A stretch of 64,000 bases of DNA from Qipengyuania vulgaris (lineage in GTDB: Bacteria > Pseudomonadota > Alphaproteobacteria > Sphingomonadales > Sphingomonadaceae). The number at the start of each line of letters is the position of its first letter. Position 1 is the stretch's first letter. The stretch is taken from the NCBI RefSeq assembly GCF_009827325.1, contig NZ_WTYC01000007.1, positions 52,106 through 116,105 on the forward strand. The letters are read 5' to 3'. Below the pieces are notes generated by a model that had not been told where the DNA came from, searched no databases, and worked only from the letters and a program-made list of their open reading frames with translations. The position numbers were made by a program, and so were the translations under genes. Shown here piece by piece: positions 35,526-44,731 of this stretch.

Positions 35526-35960
35526 TCATTCGCCCACGTCGATATGACCGATGTGACGTTGCTCCTCCTGAATAGAATCGTTGAACTCCGCCCACAGCGC
35601 CTTGGCCTTGTCCTCGCCGCCGACCTGCTTCACGAATTCAGCCTCCCACTCCTTGTCGTAGGGATTTTCCTTCCAGGCCATCGCCGCTGGTCCGTCTTTC
35701 ATCTTGAAGGCGACGATCGAGTGCCACTCCCCCGTCTGCATGTGAAAATCCATCACATCGTTGCGGCCGAGCGCTTCGTCGACCTTTTCGTACATCTCGA
35801 TGATCTCGTGCGCGCGTTCGCCCTTGCCGGATTTCCACTTGATCATGCTGATGTTGTACCAGTCGACCTCGCGCATTTCCTGCGCGCTGGCGGCGGTAGG
35901 TGCGGATGCGGCGGTCATTCCCATGCCGAGTGCGGCAACGGTCAAAAGTAGCTTCTTCAT
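35526..35960 (-). CDS. Secreted hypothetical protein in the propionate cluster
   Basis: A 144-residue protein with a signal peptide (about residues 1-26, ending ASAQ). The mature part (MREVDWYNISMIKWKSGKGE; AFKMKDGPAAMAWKENPYD) resembles a small ferredoxin-like dimeric alpha-beta barrel fold, but this is only an impression. It lies between the N-demethylase-like gene and pccA on the same strand. Function unknown. Confidence 0.65.
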   Translation of the reverse strand: MKKLLLTVAALGMGMTAASAPTAASAQEMREVDWYNISMIKWKSGKGERAHEIIEMYEKVDEALGRNDVMDFHMQTGEWHSIVAFKMKDGPAAMAWKENPYDKEWEAEFVKQVGGEDKAKALWAEFNDSIQEEQRHIGHIDVGE

Positions 35961-36097
35961 GCAGTCTTCTCCCCTGTATTCAGGAATGCGACCCTAAGAA
36001 GCGATCCGGTTTCTTGATAATGCTGATGTACCCCCAGCGCCGCGCATCGGAGGCTTGTTTCATCGACCTGTCAAGCTTTCTGGATTCAGGTTCCAGT

Positions 36098-36880
36098 TCA
36101 GAGGCTTGCCGAATATCGAATCAGGGCGTGGGCGTAGAAATCCGCGCCGCGGCGGTCGCCTTCGCCATCAAGCAGGCGCGGCATGGCCTCTGCGAGTCGC
36201 GTGATATTCGGTTTCGATAGCTCGCCCAGCGGGGAAACATAGATGCCGATGGTGAAAAGGATTGCGCCCGTCTCCGGCAGTCGGCGCAGCGTCTGGCGTT
36301 CGGAACGGACGAACAGCGTTTCGCCAGCGTTTTCGGGCGTGACATGGGCGAAGGCGCGCTCGGGCGGCTCGGCCGCCCAGCGGCGCTCGCACGTCGCGGC
36401 GATGAACCAGTTGCAGCGGCCGTAGATCGCACCCGGCGTGAGCTTGGCCATGAAATTGTCGACCCCGCTGCCGAGCTGTTCCTCATAGCCCTGGATCGGC
36501 GCGTGCAGCGCGCGGAGCGGCAGGCCCAGCTTTGCGGCAGGCTCCCAGTCGGACGGCCAAACCACCGCTGCGCCGATGAGGCGGTATTGCTCGTCGCCCG
36601 GGCGGAGGGTGAGCAGGCACATATCCTCGTGATGCGCAGCCGCCACTTCGGGCAGGCTGCCGGAGAGGCCCAGGATGGCAGCCAGCTCTGCGCCGGGTGC
36701 CTCGACCTCGGGGGAAAGCTGGATACCCTCAGGATAGGCAGCGAAGCCCTCGGCGCGCGCGGCAAGGTCTGGATCGGGCTGGAGCCATTCGCTCTCGTCC
36801 AGCTTGGCGAGCCCCATCTTGAGCACGCCCCCGCCCCGGGCCTTGGGCAGGAGTTCGTCGACGGAGAAGCCGAGGGTCAA
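36098..36880 (-). CDS. DUF3445 / haem-dependent oxidative N-demethylase-like protein
   Basis: A 260-residue member of the family related to the alpha subunit of haem-dependent oxidative N-demethylase, which oxidises secondary amines. The family pattern is recognisable (VDELLPKARGGGVLKMGL; DMCLLTLRPGDEQYRL; VVWPSDWEPAAKLGLPL; HAPIQGYEEQLG; NWFIAATCERRW; RSERQTLRRLPETGAILFTI). TTG 36880 overlaps the TGA of the small membrane protein before it (TTGA). The true substrate is unknown. Confidence 0.8.
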   Translation of the reverse strand: MTLGFSVDELLPKARGGGVLKMGLAKLDESEWLQPDPDLAARAEGFAAYPEGIQLSPEVEAPGAELAAILGLSGSLPEVAAAHHEDMCLLTLRPGDEQYRLIGAAVVWPSDWEPAAKLGLPLRALHAPIQGYEEQLGSGVDNFMAKLTPGAIYGRCNWFIAATCERRWAAEPPERAFAHVTPENAGETLFVRSERQTLRRLPETGAILFTIGIYVSPLGELSKPNITRLAEAMPRLLDGEGDRRGADFYAHALIRYSASL

Positions 36881-37110
36881 TCGCGCGTCCGCTTGATGAT
36901 ACCGCGCGCAAACCACTGAAGGAATAGCACGCACACGACGCCATAGATGATTGTCGGTATTGCACCGCCAGCCAGATAACTAGGCGGATCTGGCGTCTCA
37001 CCTGGATTTGTGAACTTTACGATTTCGAAAACCATGGAGGCTGCGCCCCAATAGAGGACCGAGAACAACGAGAAACCGAGACTCGCGATCCTGACAAACC
37101 GGCCAATCAC
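36877..37110 (-). CDS. Small two-helix membrane protein
   Basis: A 77-residue protein from GTG 37110, whose start overlaps the bioB stop (GTGA). It has two hydrophobic segments (about residues 8-28 and 47-66) separated by a polar loop with [12 protein letters not shown], and ends in a basic tail (GIIKRTRD). It has no recognised family. It is coupled at both ends, to bioB and to the DUF3445 gene, which supports a real protein. Confidence 0.6.
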   Translation of the reverse strand: MIGRFVRIASLGFSLFSVLYWGAASMVFEIVKFTNPGETPDPPSYLAGGAIPTIIYGVVCVLFLQWFARGIIKRTRD

Positions 37111-38117
37111 TCCGCCGGTTCCGCCACCTTGCATGCCCGCATCGGCTCTTCCTGCTCTAGCGGCGTTAGCCCGAGCTTCGCAAACAGTGCCGCATCGCTA
37201 TCGTCGCCCGCATTGGGCGCGGTGAGCAGCTTGTCGCCGGTGAAGATCGAGTTCGCGCCCGCCATGAAGCACAGCGCCTGCGTGGCTTCGGACATGCTCT
37301 CGCGGCCCGCGCTCAGCCGCACCATACTCATGGGCATGCAGATGCGCGCCACCGCCACCGTGCGGACGAATTCGATATCGTCGATCTTGGCGAGCGGCGT
37401 ATCGGCCAGCATGTCCCCCAGCACCGTGCCCTTGACCGGAACCAGCGCATTGACCGGCACGCTTTCGGGATGGCGTTCAAGCGTGGCGAGCGTGTGGACG
37501 AAGCCCACCCTGTCGCTGCGCGTCTCGCCCATGCCGACGATCCCGCCGCTGCACACGTTGATGCCCGCATCGCGCACGTTCTGCAGCGTATCGAGGCGGT
37601 CCTCGTACTTGCGGCTGGAGATCACCCGTTCGTAATATTCCGGGCCGGTGTCGACATTATGGTTGTAGTAATCGAGGCCCGCTTCCTTGAGCATGTCCGC
37701 CTGCTTGGGCGTCAGCATGCCCAGCGTCATGCAGGTTTCGAGCCCCATGGCGCGCACGCCCTTCACGATTTCGACGATCGCCGGCATGTCGCGGTCCTTG
37801 GGGTTGCGCCAGGCGGCACCCATGCAGAACCGCTGGCTGCCCGCATCCTTCGCCTGCGCCGCCCGCTGGAGGACCGATTGGACCTCCATCAGCTTGGTCG
37901 CCTCGACGCCGCTATCGGCCTTCACCGATTGCGAGCAATAGCCGCAATCCTCCGGACATCCGCCGGTCTTGATCGACAGCAACGTGCAGAGCTGCACCTG
38001 CTCGGGCGGATGGAACTCGCGGTGGACCGTGGCGGCTTGGAAGAGCAGCTCGGTAAAGGAAAGGTCGAACAGCCCTGCAATTTCCTCGCGGATCCAGTCG
38101 TTACGGATTTCAGTCAT
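37107..38117 (-). CDS. bioB: Biotin synthase
   Basis: A radical-SAM enzyme that inserts sulfur into dethiobiotin. The 4Fe-4S motif lies in [14 protein letters not shown] (about residues 50-63), and the 2Fe-2S and substrate regions ([38 protein letters not shown]) are all present. The 336-residue length is usual. Its place among the biotin-dependent propionyl-CoA carboxylase genes suggests cofactor and enzyme are made together. Confidence 0.97.
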   Translation of the reverse strand: MTEIRNDWIREEIAGLFDLSFTELLFQAATVHREFHPPEQVQLCTLLSIKTGGCPEDCGYCSQSVKADSGVEATKLMEVQSVLQRAAQAKDAGSQRFCMGAAWRNPKDRDMPAIVEIVKGVRAMGLETCMTLGMLTPKQADMLKEAGLDYYNHNVDTGPEYYERVISSRKYEDRLDTLQNVRDAGINVCSGGIVGMGETRSDRVGFVHTLATLERHPESVPVNALVPVKGTVLGDMLADTPLAKIDDIEFVRTVAVARICMPMSMVRLSAGRESMSEATQALCFMAGANSIFTGDKLLTAPNAGDDSDAALFAKLGLTPLEQEEPMRACKVAEPAE

Positions 38118-38129
38118 TGAGTCTCATCA

Positions 38130-38357
38130 TCATAAAGTCGGCTTCCATACGCGGTAGACGCCCCAAAAGGTAATTGCAGTTACCGTAAGCATCACGCCCC
38201 AACCAAGGTAGTCTGCCCACCAATAGTAACGCGGACCTGCGCTCGGATCCAGGAATCGCGCAGCCACCGCGACGGTGATCCACAATGCGATAGGCACAGT
38301 AAAGACTAGCGAAGCGAGTAACGCGACAGACCCCATTATTCGAAGGAACAGGACCAT
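38130..38357 (-). CDS. Small membrane protein, hypothetical
   Basis: A 75-residue protein from ATG 38357, 11 bases after the mutase stop, with GAGGG as ribosome site. It has two hydrophobic segments (about residues 5-33 and 47-67), and the loop contains LDPSAGPRYYWW. It is one of three small membrane proteins spaced through the propionate block. No family is recognised. Confidence 0.6.
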   Translation of the reverse strand: MVLFLRIMGSVALLASLVFTVPIALWITVAVAARFLDPSAGPRYYWWADYLGWGVMLTVTAITFWGVYRVWKPTL

Positions 38358-38367
38358 CAGTGCGCCC

Positions 38368-40530
38368 TCACTCCGCCGCCTCGTCCAGATCCTCTCCTGC
38401 AGGCGGCATGTTGTGGCCGAGCAACCGCAGCACGTCCGCCGCGCATTCGACCACGTTGCTGCCAGGCCCGTAGATCCCCTGTACCCCGGCATCGCGAAGG
38501 AAGTCGTAATCCTTCTGCGGGATCACGCCGCCGGCGATCACCTTGATGTCGCTGCGACCGGCCTCTTTCAGCAGGCCGATCAATTCGGGGATCAGCGTCT
38601 TGTGTCCGGCAGCCAGCGACGATGCCCCGATGGCATCGACATCCTTCTCCAATGCCATGTCGCGTGTTTCCACAGGGGTCTGGAACAGCGGGCCGGAGAC
38701 GACCTCGAAGCCCATGTCGGCGAAGGCGCTGGCGATTACGTTCGCGCCGCGGTCATGCCCGTCCTGCCCCATCTTGGCGACCATCAACTTCGGCGCACGG
38801 CCGAGGCGGCGTTCGACCGCCTTCACGCCTTCCACCACCTGGGCATAGCGATCATCCTCGGCATAGGCCTTGGAATAGATGCCGCGCACGGGCGTGGGCA
38901 GCGTGTCGTAGCGGCCATAGGCGTCTTCCATCGCCTGGCTGATTTCGCCCAGCGTGGCATCATGACGGGCAGCCTCGACCGCGAGAGCGAGCAAATTGCC
39001 GTCACGCTGCGCCGCTCCGCGAGCCAGCGCGTCGAGCGCAGCGCGGCAGGCCATGTCGTCGCGCCCTGCGCGCACCTTCTCCAGCCGCGCAATCTGGCTC
39101 TGGCGTACGGCATGGTTGTCGATATCGAGCGTGTCGATCTGGTCTTCCTTGTCGCGGCGGTACTTGTTGACGCCCACGATCACGGTCTCGCCCCGGTCCA
39201 CGCTGGCCTGCTTGGCGGCGGCGGCGCTTTCGATGGCGGCCTTGGGCTTCCCACTCGCGACATATTCGGTCATGCCGCCCGTTGCCTCGACCTCATCGAG
39301 CATGGCCTTAGCCTGTTCCACCAGCGCGGCGGTGAGGCTTTCGATGTAGTAGCTTCCGCCCAGCGGATCGGCGACATGGGTGATGCCAGTCTCTTCCTGG
39401 ATCACCAGCTGGGTATTGCGCGCGATGCGGGCGCTGAAATCGGTCGGCAGCGCGATCGCCTCGTCCAGCGCATTGGTGTGGAGCGACTGGGTGCCGCCTA
39501 GCACCGCCGCCATCGCTTCGATCGTGGTGCGGATGACGTTGTTGTAGGGATCCTGCTCCTGCAGACTGACACCGCTCGTCTGGCAGTGCGTGCGGAGCAT
39601 CTTCGACTTGGGGTTCTGCGCGCCAAGCTCTTCCATGACATCGTGCCACAGATGGCGGGCAGCGCGCATCTTGGCGATCTCCATGAAGAAGTTCATGCCG
39701 ATGCCCCAGAAGAAGGACAGGCGCGGCGCGAAAGCATCGATGTCGAGGCCCGCTTCCATCGCGCGCTTGGCGTATTCCTTGCCGTCGGCGATGGTGAAGG
39801 CGAGTTCCTGCACCGCGGTCGCCCCGGCCTCGTGCATGTGATAGCCACTGATCGAAATGCTGTTGAATTTCGGCATGTTGGCCGAGGTATATGCGATGAT
39901 GTCGGAGACGATCCGCATGCTCGGTTCGGGTGGGTATATATAGGTATTGCGGACCATGAACTCCTTGAGGATGTCGTTCTGGATGGTCCCCGAAAGCTTG
40001 TCCTGGCTCACGCCCTGCCGCTCCGCCGCGACGATGTAGAAGGCCAGCACGGGGATGACCGCGCCGTTCATCGTCATGGAAACGCTCATGGTGTCGAGCG
40101 GGATCTGGTCGAACAGGATTTCCATGTCGCGCACGGTGTCGATCGCGACGCCTGCCTTCCCAACATCGCCGACCACGCGCGGGTGGTCGCTGTCATAGCC
40201 GCGGTGCGTGGCGAGGTCGAAAGCGACCGACAGGCCCTTCTGGCCTGCGGCCAGGTTGCGGCGATAGAAGGCGTTCGATTCCTCGGCGGTGGAGAAGCCT
40301 GCGTACTGGCGGATGGTCCACGGACGGCCGGTGTACATCGAGGCATAGGGGCCGCGCGTGAAGGGCGCGATGCCGGGAACGCCAGGATCGAGACCCTCGG
40401 TGTCCTCGCTGGTGTAGAGCGGCTTTACCGCAATCCCCTCGGGCGTGTGCCAGGTGAGGTCGCGGCCCTTCACCTCCTTGTCGGCGCGGGATTTCCAGTC
40501 GTCGTAAGTGGGGGTCTTATCTTCAGCCAT
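38368..40530 (-). CDS. scpA: Methylmalonyl-CoA mutase
   Basis: A B12-dependent enzyme converting (R)-methylmalonyl-CoA to succinyl-CoA. The 720-residue single-chain form carries the substrate barrel (residues 1-560, including [20 protein letters not shown]) and a C-terminal cobalamin domain with [20 protein letters not shown], whose histidine binds cobalt. The start ATG at 40530 is chosen because its sequence ([13 protein letters not shown]) fits the family; the longer frame runs through a repeat pair. Its ribosome site lies at the edge of that repeat. Confidence 0.95.
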   Translation of the reverse strand: MAEDKTPTYDDWKSRADKEVKGRDLTWHTPEGIAVKPLYTSEDTEGLDPGVPGIAPFTRGPYASMYTGRPWTIRQYAGFSTAEESNAFYRRNLAAGQKGLSVAFDLATHRGYDSDHPRVVGDVGKAGVAIDTVRDMEILFDQIPLDTMSVSMTMNGAVIPVLAFYIVAAERQGVSQDKLSGTIQNDILKEFMVRNTYIYPPEPSMRIVSDIIAYTSANMPKFNSISISGYHMHEAGATAVQELAFTIADGKEYAKRAMEAGLDIDAFAPRLSFFWGIGMNFFMEIAKMRAARHLWHDVMEELGAQNPKSKMLRTHCQTSGVSLQEQDPYNNVIRTTIEAMAAVLGGTQSLHTNALDEAIALPTDFSARIARNTQLVIQEETGITHVADPLGGSYYIESLTAALVEQAKAMLDEVEATGGMTEYVASGKPKAAIESAAAAKQASVDRGETVIVGVNKYRRDKEDQIDTLDIDNHAVRQSQIARLEKVRAGRDDMACRAALDALARGAAQRDGNLLALAVEAARHDATLGEISQAMEDAYGRYDTLPTPVRGIYSKAYAEDDRYAQVVEGVKAVERRLGRAPKLMVAKMGQDGHDRGANVIASAFADMGFEVVSGPLFQTPVETRDMALEKDVDAIGASSLAAGHKTLIPELIGLLKEAGRSDIKVIAGGVIPQKDYDFLRDAGVQGIYGPGSNVVECAADVLRLLGHNMPPAGEDLDEAAE

Positions 40531-40535
40531 AACAT

Positions 40536-40562
40536 CCGTTCGCCCTGAGCCTGTCGAAGGGC
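40536..40562 (+). repeat. REP-like palindromic repeat, copy 1
   Basis: A 27-base unit whose stem GCCCT (542-546 within 40 kb) and AGGGC (558-562) flank an 11-base loop. It is an inverted partner of copy 2 (40605-40631): 23 of 27 bases agree after reverse complementing, and the four differences keep the stem paired. It ends five bases upstream of the mutase start codon. Confidence 0.85.
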
Positions 40563-40604
40563 AGTCCTTGCTTCTAGCGGTCCCGTTGTCCACAAAGAAG
40601 GACG

Positions 40605-40631
40605 GTGCTTCGACAGGCTCAGCACGAACGG
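40605..40631 (-). repeat. REP-like palindromic repeat, copy 2
   Basis: Inverted partner of the 40536-40562 unit, with stem GTGCT and AGCAC in place of GCCCT and AGGGC. The two units are separated by 42 bases between mce and the mutase gene. Similar palindromes are common between genes in sphingomonads. Confidence 0.85.
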
Positions 40632-40647
40632 GGTGAGAGGTCAGCGC

Positions 40648-41100
40648 CTAGTTCGACCAGTGCGCGTTTTCCTTGGGCGTTTCCATGATCTCGGTAAGCT
40701 GGCCCATCATGTCCTTGGGGTGGAGGAAGAAGATCGGCGTGCCATGCGCGCCGATCCGCGTGGGGCCGAGGATGCGCTTGCCCAGCTCCTCGAACCATTT
40801 GCGCGCGTCCTCGATATCCTCGACCTCGTAGCAGACATGGTGCTGCGCGCCGGCGGGGTTCTTCTCGAGAAATTTCGCGATGGGGCTGTCGGGTCCGAGC
40901 GGCTCGATCAGCTCGATCTGCGTGCCTTTGGTCCCGTCGAGACCGGGCGTGTCGACAAAGCAGACCTTTACCCCTTGCGCCTCGAGATCGAAGGGCTTGT
41001 GAAACGAGGTCGCGCCCATGACATCGCGATAATAGCGCACCGATTCCTCGATTGAGGGCGTGGCGACGCCGATGTGGTTGAGACGGCCGAGTTTCACCAT
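40648..41100 (-). CDS. mce: Methylmalonyl-CoA epimerase
   Basis: A 150-residue vicinal-oxygen-chelate protein that interconverts the (S) and (R) forms of methylmalonyl-CoA before the mutase step. The first metal-binding histidine is in LNHIGVATPSIEESVRYY, and further ligands are in AQHHVCYEVEDI and the C-terminal Glu region (QLTEIMETP). The length is usual. It overlaps the upstream small membrane gene by seven bases, and a repeat pair separates it from the mutase. Confidence 0.95.
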   Translation of the reverse strand: MVKLGRLNHIGVATPSIEESVRYYRDVMGATSFHKPFDLEAQGVKVCFVDTPGLDGTKGTQIELIEPLGPDSPIAKFLEKNPAGAQHHVCYEVEDIEDARKWFEELGKRILGPTRIGAHGTPIFFLHPKDMMGQLTEIMETPKENAHWSN

Positions 41101-41339
41101 ATATCTCCCAAGAACGCCGCTAGGCGGTGGTATTCCTCAATGATCAAGACCACGGGGGCAACAAAACCGCCGAAAAAAATCACAGCAAGACTTATCCAGA
41201 ATGCTAACGGTTCATCCCTGCGATGCGAAGCACGACCCTCGTAAGTGACCGCTCCTACTCGCATGGATTTGCGCAATGCCCACACAGCCCAAATCGGTAA
41301 CAAAACGATAACCGCGAGGAGAAACAATGGGTGGCTCAT
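41094..41339 (-). CDS. Small membrane protein, hypothetical
   Basis: An 81-residue protein with two hydrophobic segments ([18 protein letters not shown] and [20 protein letters not shown]) joined by a basic, polar loop. Its ATG overlaps the pccB stop by four bases and its end overlaps mce by seven. Such tight coupling on both sides supports a functional gene. Not similar enough to the other small proteins in this block to call a family. Confidence 0.6.
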   Translation of the reverse strand: MSHPLFLLAVIVLLPIWAVWALRKSMRVGAVTYEGRASHRRDEPLAFWISLAVIFFGGFVAPVVLIIEEYHRLAAFLGDIW

Positions 41340-42868
41340 AACGGAATATTGTCATGCTTCTTCCAAGGGTTTTCGAGCTGCTTGGTCCGCAACTTCCGTA
41401 GCCCCAGCGCGATCCGCTTGCGCGTGGAGTGCGGGTAGATCACCTCGTCGATATAGCCGCGGCTCGCCGCCACGAAGGGGTTGGCGAAGCGATCTTCGTA
41501 TTCCTTGGTCTTCTCGGCGATCTTTTCCGGATCGTCGCGGTCCTGGCGGAAGATGATCTCCACCGCGCCCTTCGCGCCCATGACCGCGATCTCGGCGGTG
41601 GGCCAGGCATAGTTGAGATCACCGCGCAGGTGCTTGGAGGCCATCACGTCATACGCCCCGCCATAGGCCTTGCGGGTGATCACGGTGATCTTGGGCACGG
41701 TCGCTTCGGCATAGGCGAACAGCAGCTTCGCGCCGTGCTTGATGATGCCGTTATGCTCCTGGCTAGTGCCTGGAAGGAAGCCGGGCACGTCGACGAAAGT
41801 CAGAATGGGAATCTCGAAGGCATCGCAGAATCGAACGAAGCGCGCGGCTTTCTTGCTGGAATTGATGTCGAGCACGCCCGCGAGAACCATGGGCTGGTTC
41901 GCCACCACGCCCACCGTGCGCCCCTCCACCCGGCCGAAACCGCAGATGATGTTGGCAGCATGGTTCGGCTGGATTTCGAAGAACTCGCCTTCGTCCAGCG
42001 TCTTACGGATGACCTCGTGCATATCGTAAGGCTGGTTGGCATTGTCGGGGATTACCGTATCGAGGCTGTGCTCCTCACGGTCCCACGCATCGCTGGTCGG
42101 CCGCTCGGGCACATCCTCGCGGTTCGACAGCGGCAGGTAATCGAAGAAATTGCGCGTCGCGAGCAGTGTCTCGATGTCGTTTTCGAAGCTGTTGTCGGCG
42201 ACCGAGGTCTTGGTGGTGTGCGTCTTCGCCCCGCCCAGTTCCTCTTGCGTGACGACCTCGTTGGTCACCGTCTTCACCACGTCGGGGCCGGTGACGAACA
42301 TGTAACTGCTGTCCTCGACCATGAAGATGAAGTCGGTCATGGCGGGCGAGTAAACCGCGCCGCCCGCGCAAGGCCCCATGATGAGGCTGATCTGCGGGAT
42401 TACCCCGCTTGCCAGCACATTGCGCTGGAACACCTCGGCATAGCCGCCGAGCGATGCCACGCCTTCCTGGATGCGCGCACCGCCAGAATCGTTGAGGCCG
42501 ATCACGGGCGCACCGACCTTCATCGCAGTGTCCATCACCTTGCAGATTTTCTCTGCATGACGTTTGGAAAGAGATCCGCCGAAGACGGTGAAATCCTGGG
42601 AGAAAACATAGACCAGACGGCCGTTGATCGTGCCACTTCCGGTAACCACACCGTCACCGGGGATCTTCTGGTCCTGCATGCCGAAATCGACGCAGTCATG
42701 CTCGACATAGCGGTCCAGCTCCTCGAAGCTGCCTTCGTCCAGCAGCACTTCGAGCCGTTCGCGTGCGGTCAGCTTGCCCTTGGCGTGCTGAGCGTCGATC
42801 CGCTTCTGTCCGCCGCCCATCCAGGCGGCGTCACGGCGGCGTTCCATTTCGGCGATATTGGCGGACAT
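41336..42868 (-). CDS. pccB: Propionyl-CoA carboxylase, carboxyltransferase subunit beta
   Basis: Transfers carboxyl from biotin on PccA to propionyl-CoA. The 510-residue protein has both crotonase-like halves with oxyanion holes ([65 protein letters not shown]) and ends KKHDNIPL, typical of PccB. It starts the metabolic block whose next members are a small membrane protein, mce and the mutase, so the assignment to propionate metabolism is strong. Confidence 0.95.
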   Translation of the reverse strand: MSANIAEMERRRDAAWMGGGQKRIDAQHAKGKLTARERLEVLLDEGSFEELDRYVEHDCVDFGMQDQKIPGDGVVTGSGTINGRLVYVFSQDFTVFGGSLSKRHAEKICKVMDTAMKVGAPVIGLNDSGGARIQEGVASLGGYAEVFQRNVLASGVIPQISLIMGPCAGGAVYSPAMTDFIFMVEDSSYMFVTGPDVVKTVTNEVVTQEELGGAKTHTTKTSVADNSFENDIETLLATRNFFDYLPLSNREDVPERPTSDAWDREEHSLDTVIPDNANQPYDMHEVIRKTLDEGEFFEIQPNHAANIICGFGRVEGRTVGVVANQPMVLAGVLDINSSKKAARFVRFCDAFEIPILTFVDVPGFLPGTSQEHNGIIKHGAKLLFAYAEATVPKITVITRKAYGGAYDVMASKHLRGDLNYAWPTAEIAVMGAKGAVEIIFRQDRDDPEKIAEKTKEYEDRFANPFVAASRGYIDEVIYPHSTRKRIALGLRKLRTKQLENPWKKHDNIPL

Positions 42869-42935
42869 GTTCTCTCCGTGGGTACGATTGCGGTGCGCCT
42901 AGAGCGGAGTGCTACGTAAGGTCAATCGCGCCTTG

Positions 42936-43673
42936 CTATTCTCTCAACGCGGAAATCAGGAATTCGACATTGCCTTCCGGGCCGGTAATCGGGCTCTGGG
43001 TGATGCCCTGCACTCTGAAACCATGCCCTTCCATCCATTGGCGGACCTCTTCGCATACGCGGGCATGGAGCGCGGGATCGCGGACCACGCCACCCTTGCC
43101 GACTTCTTCCCGACCCACCTCGAACTGCGGCTTGATCAGCGCAACGACACGGCAATCACGTTCTGCCAGATCGAATGGCCGCTCAAGCACCTTGGCGAGG
43201 CCGATGAAGCTCGCGTCGCAGACGATCCACGACGCCGGACGGTCGATCATTTCCCTCGTGAGGATCCTTGCGCTGGTCTGCTCGAGGACAGTGACGCGGT
43301 CGTCCTGCCGCAGCTTCCAGGCAAGCTGGTTCGTGCCGCTGTCGACCGCAAAGACGTGCTTCGCCCCGCCCTGCAGCAACACATCGGTGAAGCCGCCGGT
43401 CGAACTGCCGATATCCATCGCCGTGACGCCGGTAGGATCGAGATCGAAATGTTCGATGGCGTGTGCCAGTTTGATGCCGCCGCGGCTGACCCAGGGATGA
43501 TCGCGCCCGCGCACATCGAGCGGCGCGTCTTCGGCAAGTTGCTGCCCCGGTTTCGCCAGCTTCTGTTCGCCCGAAAAGACCAGCCCTGCCATCACCAGCG
43601 CCTGTGCCCGGGTGCGACTTTCGACCAGTCCGCGGTCGACGAGCATCTGATCGAGGCGACGTTTCTTTGCCAT
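42936..43673 (-). CDS. tlyA: TlyA-family rRNA methyltransferase/hemolysin-like protein
   Basis: A 245-residue protein with an N-terminal S4 RNA-binding domain (RLDQMLVDRGLVESRTRAQ) and an FtsJ-like methyltransferase domain (SAM motif DIGSSTGGFTDVLLQ; KPQFEVGR). TlyA proteins place 2'-O-methyl groups on ribosomal RNA; the older name hemolysin is probably misleading. It is separate from the propionate block and divergent from the lipoprotein gene that follows. Confidence 0.92.
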   Translation of the reverse strand: MAKKRRLDQMLVDRGLVESRTRAQALVMAGLVFSGEQKLAKPGQQLAEDAPLDVRGRDHPWVSRGGIKLAHAIEHFDLDPTGVTAMDIGSSTGGFTDVLLQGGAKHVFAVDSGTNQLAWKLRQDDRVTVLEQTSARILTREMIDRPASWIVCDASFIGLAKVLERPFDLAERDCRVVALIKPQFEVGREEVGKGGVVRDPALHARVCEEVRQWMEGHGFRVQGITQSPITGPEGNVEFLISALRE

Positions 43674-43722
43674 GACAGCCCTATTCCGTGAAACCAGTGC
43701 GCCTAGCGGGCATTAGTCTGGC

Positions 43723-44298
43723 ATGAAAGTCTCGCATAACGCCATCGCACGTGTCCTTTTGCTGTCGAGCGCCATGCTCGCCGCAGGCTGCGTGCCCGCG
43801 CCGGATTCGACGCCGGCCCCGTCCCCCACCCCGGTACAGACCGCACCGCCTCCCGCCCCGGCCCCCAGCCCGATGCCGACCCCGGCACCGGAAAACTGGA
43901 TGGACGTGGCACGTACTTCGGGAGACTGGACCTATCGTGATCTCGGTTTTGGCACTCAGGCCCTCTATTCGGACGGGACGACCGAGAAGTTTGTCATTCA
44001 ATGCATGGTGGACGACCCGGCCTCGCAAACGAAGCGGCTCGGCCTGATGCGTCCGGGTGACTTCGATGCTCAGAACCAGTTTATTGTCCGAACCGAAACT
44101 GCAACGCGGGCCATTGGTGCAGCCCCCACGAATTTCGAACGAGGCAATGGATTGATCGCCTTCGTGGCGGCCCGCGATCCGATCCTCGACGCGATGGCCC
44201 TGACCAAAGGACGATTCGCTGTGGAAACTTCGGGAATGCCGACGCTTTACCTGCCGGCGTGGGCCGAGGTGACACGGGTGATCGAGGATTGCCGCTAA
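43723..44298 (+). CDS. Hypothetical lipoprotein with proline-rich linker
   Basis: A 191-residue protein with a lipoprotein signal (lipobox LAAGC, Cys about residue 23), a linker of Pro/Ala/Ser/Thr (about 25-55), and a globular domain (ENWMDVARTSGDWTYRDLG to the end) with one pair of cysteines (FVIQC and IEDC). It probably sits in the outer or inner membrane facing the periplasm. No family is recognised. Confidence 0.75.
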   Translation: MKVSHNAIARVLLLSSAMLAAGCVPAPDSTPAPSPTPVQTAPPPAPAPSPMPTPAPENWMDVARTSGDWTYRDLGFGTQALYSDGTTEKFVIQCMVDDPASQTKRLGLMRPGDFDAQNQFIVRTETATRAIGAAPTNFERGNGLIAFVAARDPILDAMALTKGRFAVETSGMPTLYLPAWAEVTRVIEDCR

Positions 44299-44349
44299 GG
44301 CGATTCACCTAACCGCTACCGCCTGCAATTTGCGGCTGTTCGAATCACG

Positions 44350-44376
44350 AAAAAGGCCCGGAGGATGTTCCGGGCC
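44350..44376 (-). terminator. Intrinsic terminator on the minus strand
   Basis: On the minus strand GGCCCGGA pairs with TCCGGGCC around a six-base loop, followed by TTTTT (44354-44350). No minus-strand gene ends here, so it implies an unannotated minus transcript or serves as a bidirectional stop for the lipoprotein gene. Confidence 0.65.
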
Positions 44377-44451
44377 ACAAACACTGATTCTGACGTGGGA
44401 AAACTTTTTTACAAGCCTTGTTTTCAATTGAATTACGCAACAAATTGGCAA

Positions 44452-44479
44452 CCAAGATCGGCGGCACGCGCGGTCTTGG
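44452..44479 (+). other. Leader hairpin of the short transcription unit
   Basis: CCAAGATCG (44452-44460) pairs with CGGTCTTGG (44471-44479), nine pairs with one G-U and a ten-base loop, 35 bases before the extended ribosome site. Confidence 0.5.
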
Positions 44480-44513
44480 GTCCCGGTGATGCGGGGTTCT
44501 AGCTCACAAGCTT

Positions 44514-44528
44514 GAAAGGAGGTGATCC
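44514..44528 (+). promoter_or_regulatory. Extended Shine-Dalgarno, 15-base complement of the 16S 3' end
   Basis: GAAAGGAGGTGATCC is the exact reverse complement of the terminal GGATCACCTCCTTTC of alphaproteobacterial 16S rRNA. The AGGAGG core ends seven bases before the ATG at 44530, an ideal distance. Ordinary ribosome sites use four to seven of these bases, so this is far stronger than needed. Confidence 0.75.
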
Positions 44529-44529
44529 G

Positions 44530-44586
44530 ATGTCTCATGGTTCAGTAGCGAGGTCGGTGAAGATCCCTACGGAGCATATTCGGTAG
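44530..44586 (+). CDS. 18-residue small open frame behind an extreme ribosome site
   Basis: ATG to TAG encodes MSHGSVARSVKIPTEHIR. It follows a 15-base complement to the 16S 3' end at ideal spacing and is enclosed by a leader hairpin and two trailing hairpins, so a short dedicated transcript is likely. The peptide is basic and soluble. Runs of Ile, Val or Leu codons are absent, so it does not look like a classic ilv leader peptide although ilvE follows. It could be a microprotein, a leader or a ribosome-binding RNA. No known family is recalled. Confidence 0.5.
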   Translation: MSHGSVARSVKIPTEHIR

Positions 44587-44611
44587 TTTTCCCGCCGAGT
44601 AAGGCAACGTG

Positions 44612-44630
44612 AGCGGCGCTTCCGGCCGCT
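44612..44630 (+). other. Hairpin after the small open frame
   Basis: AGCGGC (44612-44617) pairs with GCCGCT (44625-44630) around a seven-base loop; it is part of the compact structured 3' region of the short unit. Confidence 0.5.
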
Positions 44631-44638
44631 GACCATGC

Positions 44639-44676
44639 GAAGGCCAGTTCCACCTACGGGCGTGGAGCTGGCCTTC
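44639..44676 (+). terminator. 15-pair hairpin between the small unit and ilvE
   Basis: All 15 positions of 44639-44653 pair with 44662-44676 (one G-U) around an eight-base loop. TCATTTTG follows, a weak U-rich stretch. It may terminate the short unit or attenuate transcription into ilvE, whose ATG is 55 bases downstream. Confidence 0.7.
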
Positions 44677-44731
44677 TCATTTTGTGCTTCAGACCTTGCC
44701 CTGCAGGTTGCTGCGCTTTAACCGCGCAGGC

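Noticed and set aside
33617..35575. A 652-codon open frame on the plus strand opposite pccA
   Set aside because: It is fully antisense to a clear carboxylase gene; high-GC coding DNA often leaves the opposite strand open. Composition is not protein-like.
44500..44560. End of a 16S rRNA gene on the minus strand (GGATCACCTCCTTTC)
   Set aside because: The bases before it do not match the conserved 16S 3' region beyond this tail, and no rRNA follows; the match is the complement of an extended ribosome site.
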